NCBI GenBank assembly: GCA_023430045.1
Contig: JAEZCF010000053.1
Location: 1-8,067 of the forward strand
Length of the DNA: 8,067 nucleotides
Reading direction: 5' to 3'
Source: Pseudomonadota bacterium
GTDB lineage: Bacteria; Pseudomonadota; Gammaproteobacteria; Xanthomonadales; Xanthomonadaceae
The notes beneath the pieces were generated by a model. It did no database searches, was not told where the DNA came from, and was given only the letters and a program-made list of their open reading frames with translations. The number at the start of each line of letters is the position of its first letter. Positions within the stretch are counted from its first letter, which is position 1. This document shows positions 5,594-8,067 of this stretch, piece by piece. Made by a program: the position numbers and the translations under genes.

Positions 5594-8017
5594 CGCTTTC
5601 GCCGCTGGCTGCGCTGGATCCTGGTCGTGTTCCTGGTCCTGGCGTTGGTCGGCGCTGCCGCCGCGGGCGGCCTCTACCTCGCCATCTCCTCAAAGCTCCC
5701 GGACGTGCAGGCCCTGCGCGACGTGGAGATGCAGGAGCCCATGTACGTATACGCCGCTGATGGCCAGCTGATGGCCGTGTTCGGCGAGACCCGCCGCATC
5801 CCCATCACCATGAAGGACGTGCCCGAACGGCTGAAGCAGGCCTTCCTGGCCACCGAGGACGCCCGCTTCTACGAGCATGGCGGCGTGGATTACAAGGGCA
5901 TCGCGCGCGCGGTATGGCTGCTGGCGACCACCAACGACAAGCGTGTTCCCGGCGGATCCACCATCACCCAGCAGGTGGCGAGGCAGTTCTTCCTGAGCTC
6001 CGAATACAGCTATACCCGCAAGCTGGCGGAAATCCTGCTGGCGCGGAAGATCGAATCGGAACTGAGCAAGGACGAGATCTTCGAGCTGTACCTGAACAAG
6101 AGTTTCTTCGGCAACCGCGCCTATGGCGTGGCTGCCGCTGCGCAGTTCTACTACGGCAAGTCCCTGGACCAGCTGGACCTGGACGAGATGGCTTCGCTGG
6201 CCGGCATCCCCAAGTTCCCCTCGTCCGGCAACCCGCTGTCCAACCCGGAACGGGCGCGCCAGCGTCGCGACAACTATGTACTGCAGCGCATGGCCGACCT
6301 GCGCTTCATCAGCCAGGCCGACGCCGATGCCGCCAAGGCGGTGCCGATGCACGCCACCGCCAACGAGCCGCCGGTGCAGGCCGAGGCCCCCTACGTGGCG
6401 GAACTGGTGCGCCAGGAAATGATCGCAAGGTTCGGCGGTGACGTGGTCAACAAGGGCTACCACGTGACCACCACCATCGATGCCGGCCTGCAGGCCGCGG
6501 CCAACCTGGCCATTCGCGATGGCCTGCTGCTGTACGACCACCGTCATGGCTGGCACGGCGTGGAGAAACAGGTGGAGGTGGGCGCCGACGAGGACGCCAC
6601 GGCACTGGCCACGCACCTGGCCGGCATCAGTGCCCAGGCCGGGCTGCTGCCGGCGATCGTTGCCGCCACCGCCGCCGATGGCAGCGCCACCGTGGTGCTG
6701 GCCAACCGCCGTGAACTCACCCTGCCCGTTGCCGCCTCGCGCTGGACTGGAAAGTCCCCCGCCCGGCTGGTCAAGCGTGGCGACATCGTGCGCGTTCGCA
6801 CCGGCGAAAAGGAGGGCGAGTGGCTGCTGGACCAGATTCCGCGCGGCCAGTCGGCACTGGTTTCGCTGGATGCCAACAGTGGTGCGCTGAAGGCACTGGT
6901 GGGCGGTTTCAGCTTCTCCGGCAACAAGTTCAACCGCGCCACCCAGGCACGGCGCCAGCCCGGCTCAAGCTTCAAGCCGTTCATTTATGCGGCCGCATTC
7001 GACAAGGGTTACAACCCCGCTTCCATCGTGCTCGACGCGCCGGTGGTGTTCCGCGACCGCCGCGGCAAGACCTGGTCGCCGCAGAATGATGGCGGCGGCT
7101 TCCGCGGCCCCATGCGGTTGCGCGAGGCGCTGGTGCAGTCGCGCAACCTGGTGTCGGTGCGCCTGCTGGATGGCATGGGCGTGGATTACGCGCGCAAGTA
7201 CATCAGCCAGTTCGGCTTTGCCGAAGCCGAGCTGCCGCCGAACCTGTCGATGTCGCTGGGTACCGCCTCGCTGACGCCGTTGTCGGTGGCGCGGGGTTAC
7301 GCGGTGTTCGCCAACGGCGGCTCGCGCGTGGATACCTGGGTGATCGACCGGGTGACCGACCGCGACGGCGTCGAAGTGTTCAGGGAGAATCCGGCCCTGG
7401 CCTGTCGCGAGTGCGGCGGAACCAGCGATGGGCGGCCTGCGCAGCAGGTCGTGGACGGCTTCAATTTCGGTGCCGCCACGCCACCGCCATCGCCGGCCAC
7501 CGATGCGCAGGCAGCGACGGGTGCCGAAGCGCCTGCTGCGGTGCCTGCCAATCCGGACGCGCGCGTGGCCCCGCGGGCGATCGATGCCCGCACGGCCTAC
7601 CAGCTGGTATCGATGATGCGCGACGTGGTCCAGCGCGGCACCGGCACTGCGGCCAAGGTGCTCGGCCGCGAGGACGTGGGCGGCAAGACTGGGTCCACCA
7701 ATGACCACCGCGACGCCTGGTTCTCCGGTTTCGGTGGTGCCTACGCCACCACGGTATGGGTGGGGCGCGACGATTTCCGTTCGCTGGGGTACCGCGAATA
7801 TGGCGGCAGGGCAGCACTGCCGATCTGGATCGACTACATGCGTACCGCCCTGAAGGATTCGCCGGTCGCGCAGAACGATCCACCGGCAGGCATGGTGCAG
7901 GCCAGCCTCAACGGGGCCACCGAGTGGGTCAAGGAAGAGGATCTGGACCGGCTGCAGGATTACGATCTCAACCTGCAGACGCCGCAGGCCGACGCAGCCG
8001 CGTTCGATATTTTCTGA
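5588..8017 (+). CDS. mrcA: Penicillin-binding protein 1A, bifunctional transglycosylase/transpeptidase
   Basis: This is a class A PBP (also called ponA) that polymerises lipid II and cross-links the resulting strands on the periplasmic side of the inner membrane. The 809-residue product has a basic N-terminus and one transmembrane helix (about 8-33). The GT51 domain (about 50-230) shows ATEDARFYEHGG with catalytic Glu90, GGSTITQQ (122-129), RKIESELSKDEI (153-164) and LNKSFFGNRAYG (169-180). An OB-like insert lies at about 315-421. The transpeptidase domain has SSFK with catalytic Ser460 and Lys463, SRN (518-520) and KTG (700-702). Between SRN and KTG are a CxxC (C606, C609) and an Ala/Pro-rich stretch (about 629-662). 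E. coli PBP1A is about 850 residues. All catalytic motifs are present and the gene appears intact. The ATG has a weak ribosome-binding site; no better start is seen. Confidence 0.97.
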   Translation: MTRFRRWLRWILVVFLVLALVGAAAAGGLYLAISSKLPDVQALRDVEMQEPMYVYAADGQLMAVFGETRRIPITMKDVPERLKQAFLATEDARFYEHGGVDYKGIARAVWLLATTNDKRVPGGSTITQQVARQFFLSSEYSYTRKLAEILLARKIESELSKDEIFELYLNKSFFGNRAYGVAAAAQFYYGKSLDQLDLDEMASLAGIPKFPSSGNPLSNPERARQRRDNYVLQRMADLRFISQADADAAKAVPMHATANEPPVQAEAPYVAELVRQEMIARFGGDVVNKGYHVTTTIDAGLQAAANLAIRDGLLLYDHRHGWHGVEKQVEVGADEDATALATHLAGISAQAGLLPAIVAATAADGSATVVLANRRELTLPVAASRWTGKSPARLVKRGDIVRVRTGEKEGEWLLDQIPRGQSALVSLDANSGALKALVGGFSFSGNKFNRATQARRQPGSSFKPFIYAAAFDKGYNPASIVLDAPVVFRDRRGKTWSPQNDGGGFRGPMRLREALVQSRNLVSVRLLDGMGVDYARKYISQFGFAEAELPPNLSMSLGTASLTPLSVARGYAVFANGGSRVDTWVIDRVTDRDGVEVFRENPALACRECGGTSDGRPAQQVVDGFNFGAATPPPSPATDAQAATGAEAPAAVPANPDARVAPRAIDARTAYQLVSMMRDVVQRGTGTAAKVLGREDVGGKTGSTNDHRDAWFSGFGGAYATTVWVGRDDFRSLGYREYGGRAALPIWIDYMRTALKDSPVAQNDPPAGMVQASLNGATEWVKEEDLDRLQDYDLNLQTPQADAAAFDIF

Positions 8018-8022
8018 CCGGT

Positions 8023-8053
8023 GGGCTGGTGGGGGTGGGGGCCCAGGGGGGGG
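8023..8053 (+). other. G-quadruplex-type motif just after the PBP1A gene
   Basis: G runs of 3, 5, 5 and 8 (8023-8025, 8031-8035, 8037-8041 and 8046-8053) with loops of 5, 1 and 4 bases start 6 nt after the PBP1A stop, on the coding strand. The motif would be present in the 3' end of the mRNA. No conventional terminator is visible in the 50 bases left in the window. Confidence 0.5.
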
Positions 8054-8067
8054 CCGAGCCACGTAGT

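Noticed and set aside
6965..8062. Minus-strand open frames opposite the PBP1A gene (also 5690-6616)
   Set aside because: Both are opposite intact catalytic domains and have compositions typical of antisense translation; no ribosome-binding site or domain supports them.

Overview
The window is a high-GC, gene-dense chromosomal segment of a gammaproteobacterium. The protein sequences and the gene order (PBP1A gene divergent from pilMNOPQ) suggest the Xanthomonadaceae, most likely Stenotrophomonas. That genus call comes from recognition, not from a search.

Layout. Positions 1-258 are non-coding and hold a cluster of hairpins, A-tracts and a C-rich tract downstream of pilQ. Positions 259-5370 on the minus strand are a complete type IV pilus alignment operon, transcribed pilM-pilN-pilO-pilP-pilQ. 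Positions 5371-5587 are a divergent intergenic region with a promoter candidate for each direction. Positions 5588-8017 on the plus strand encode a complete bifunctional class A penicillin-binding protein (PBP1A). The last 50 bases are G-rich and non-coding.

How the genes work together. PilM is a cytoplasmic actin-like protein that holds the N-terminus of PilN. PilN and PilO form the inner-membrane, coiled-coil part of the alignment complex. The lipoprotein PilP links PilNO to the N-terminal domains of the outer-membrane secretin PilQ, through which the pilus leaves the cell. The four junctions run TGATG, ATGA, ATGA and then a 21-nt gap before pilQ, so the first four genes look translationally coupled while pilQ has its own initiation region. 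PBP1A makes and cross-links peptidoglycan, the layer the pilus machine must cross; divergent placement of these loci is known in other gammaproteobacteria such as Pseudomonas.

No clearly undescribed system is present; the coding content is a well-known conserved locus. The points most worth checking are in the non-coding DNA: a T8/A8 homopolymer inside the spacer of the likely pilM promoter, a perfect palindrome at its predicted start site, a ten-codon upstream ORF overlapping the PBP1A start as ATGA with two competing small hairpins over that start codon, and G-quadruplex-type motifs on the sense strand beyond both transcription units. In the proteins, the Ala/Pro-rich C-terminal tail of PilN is the most unusual element.
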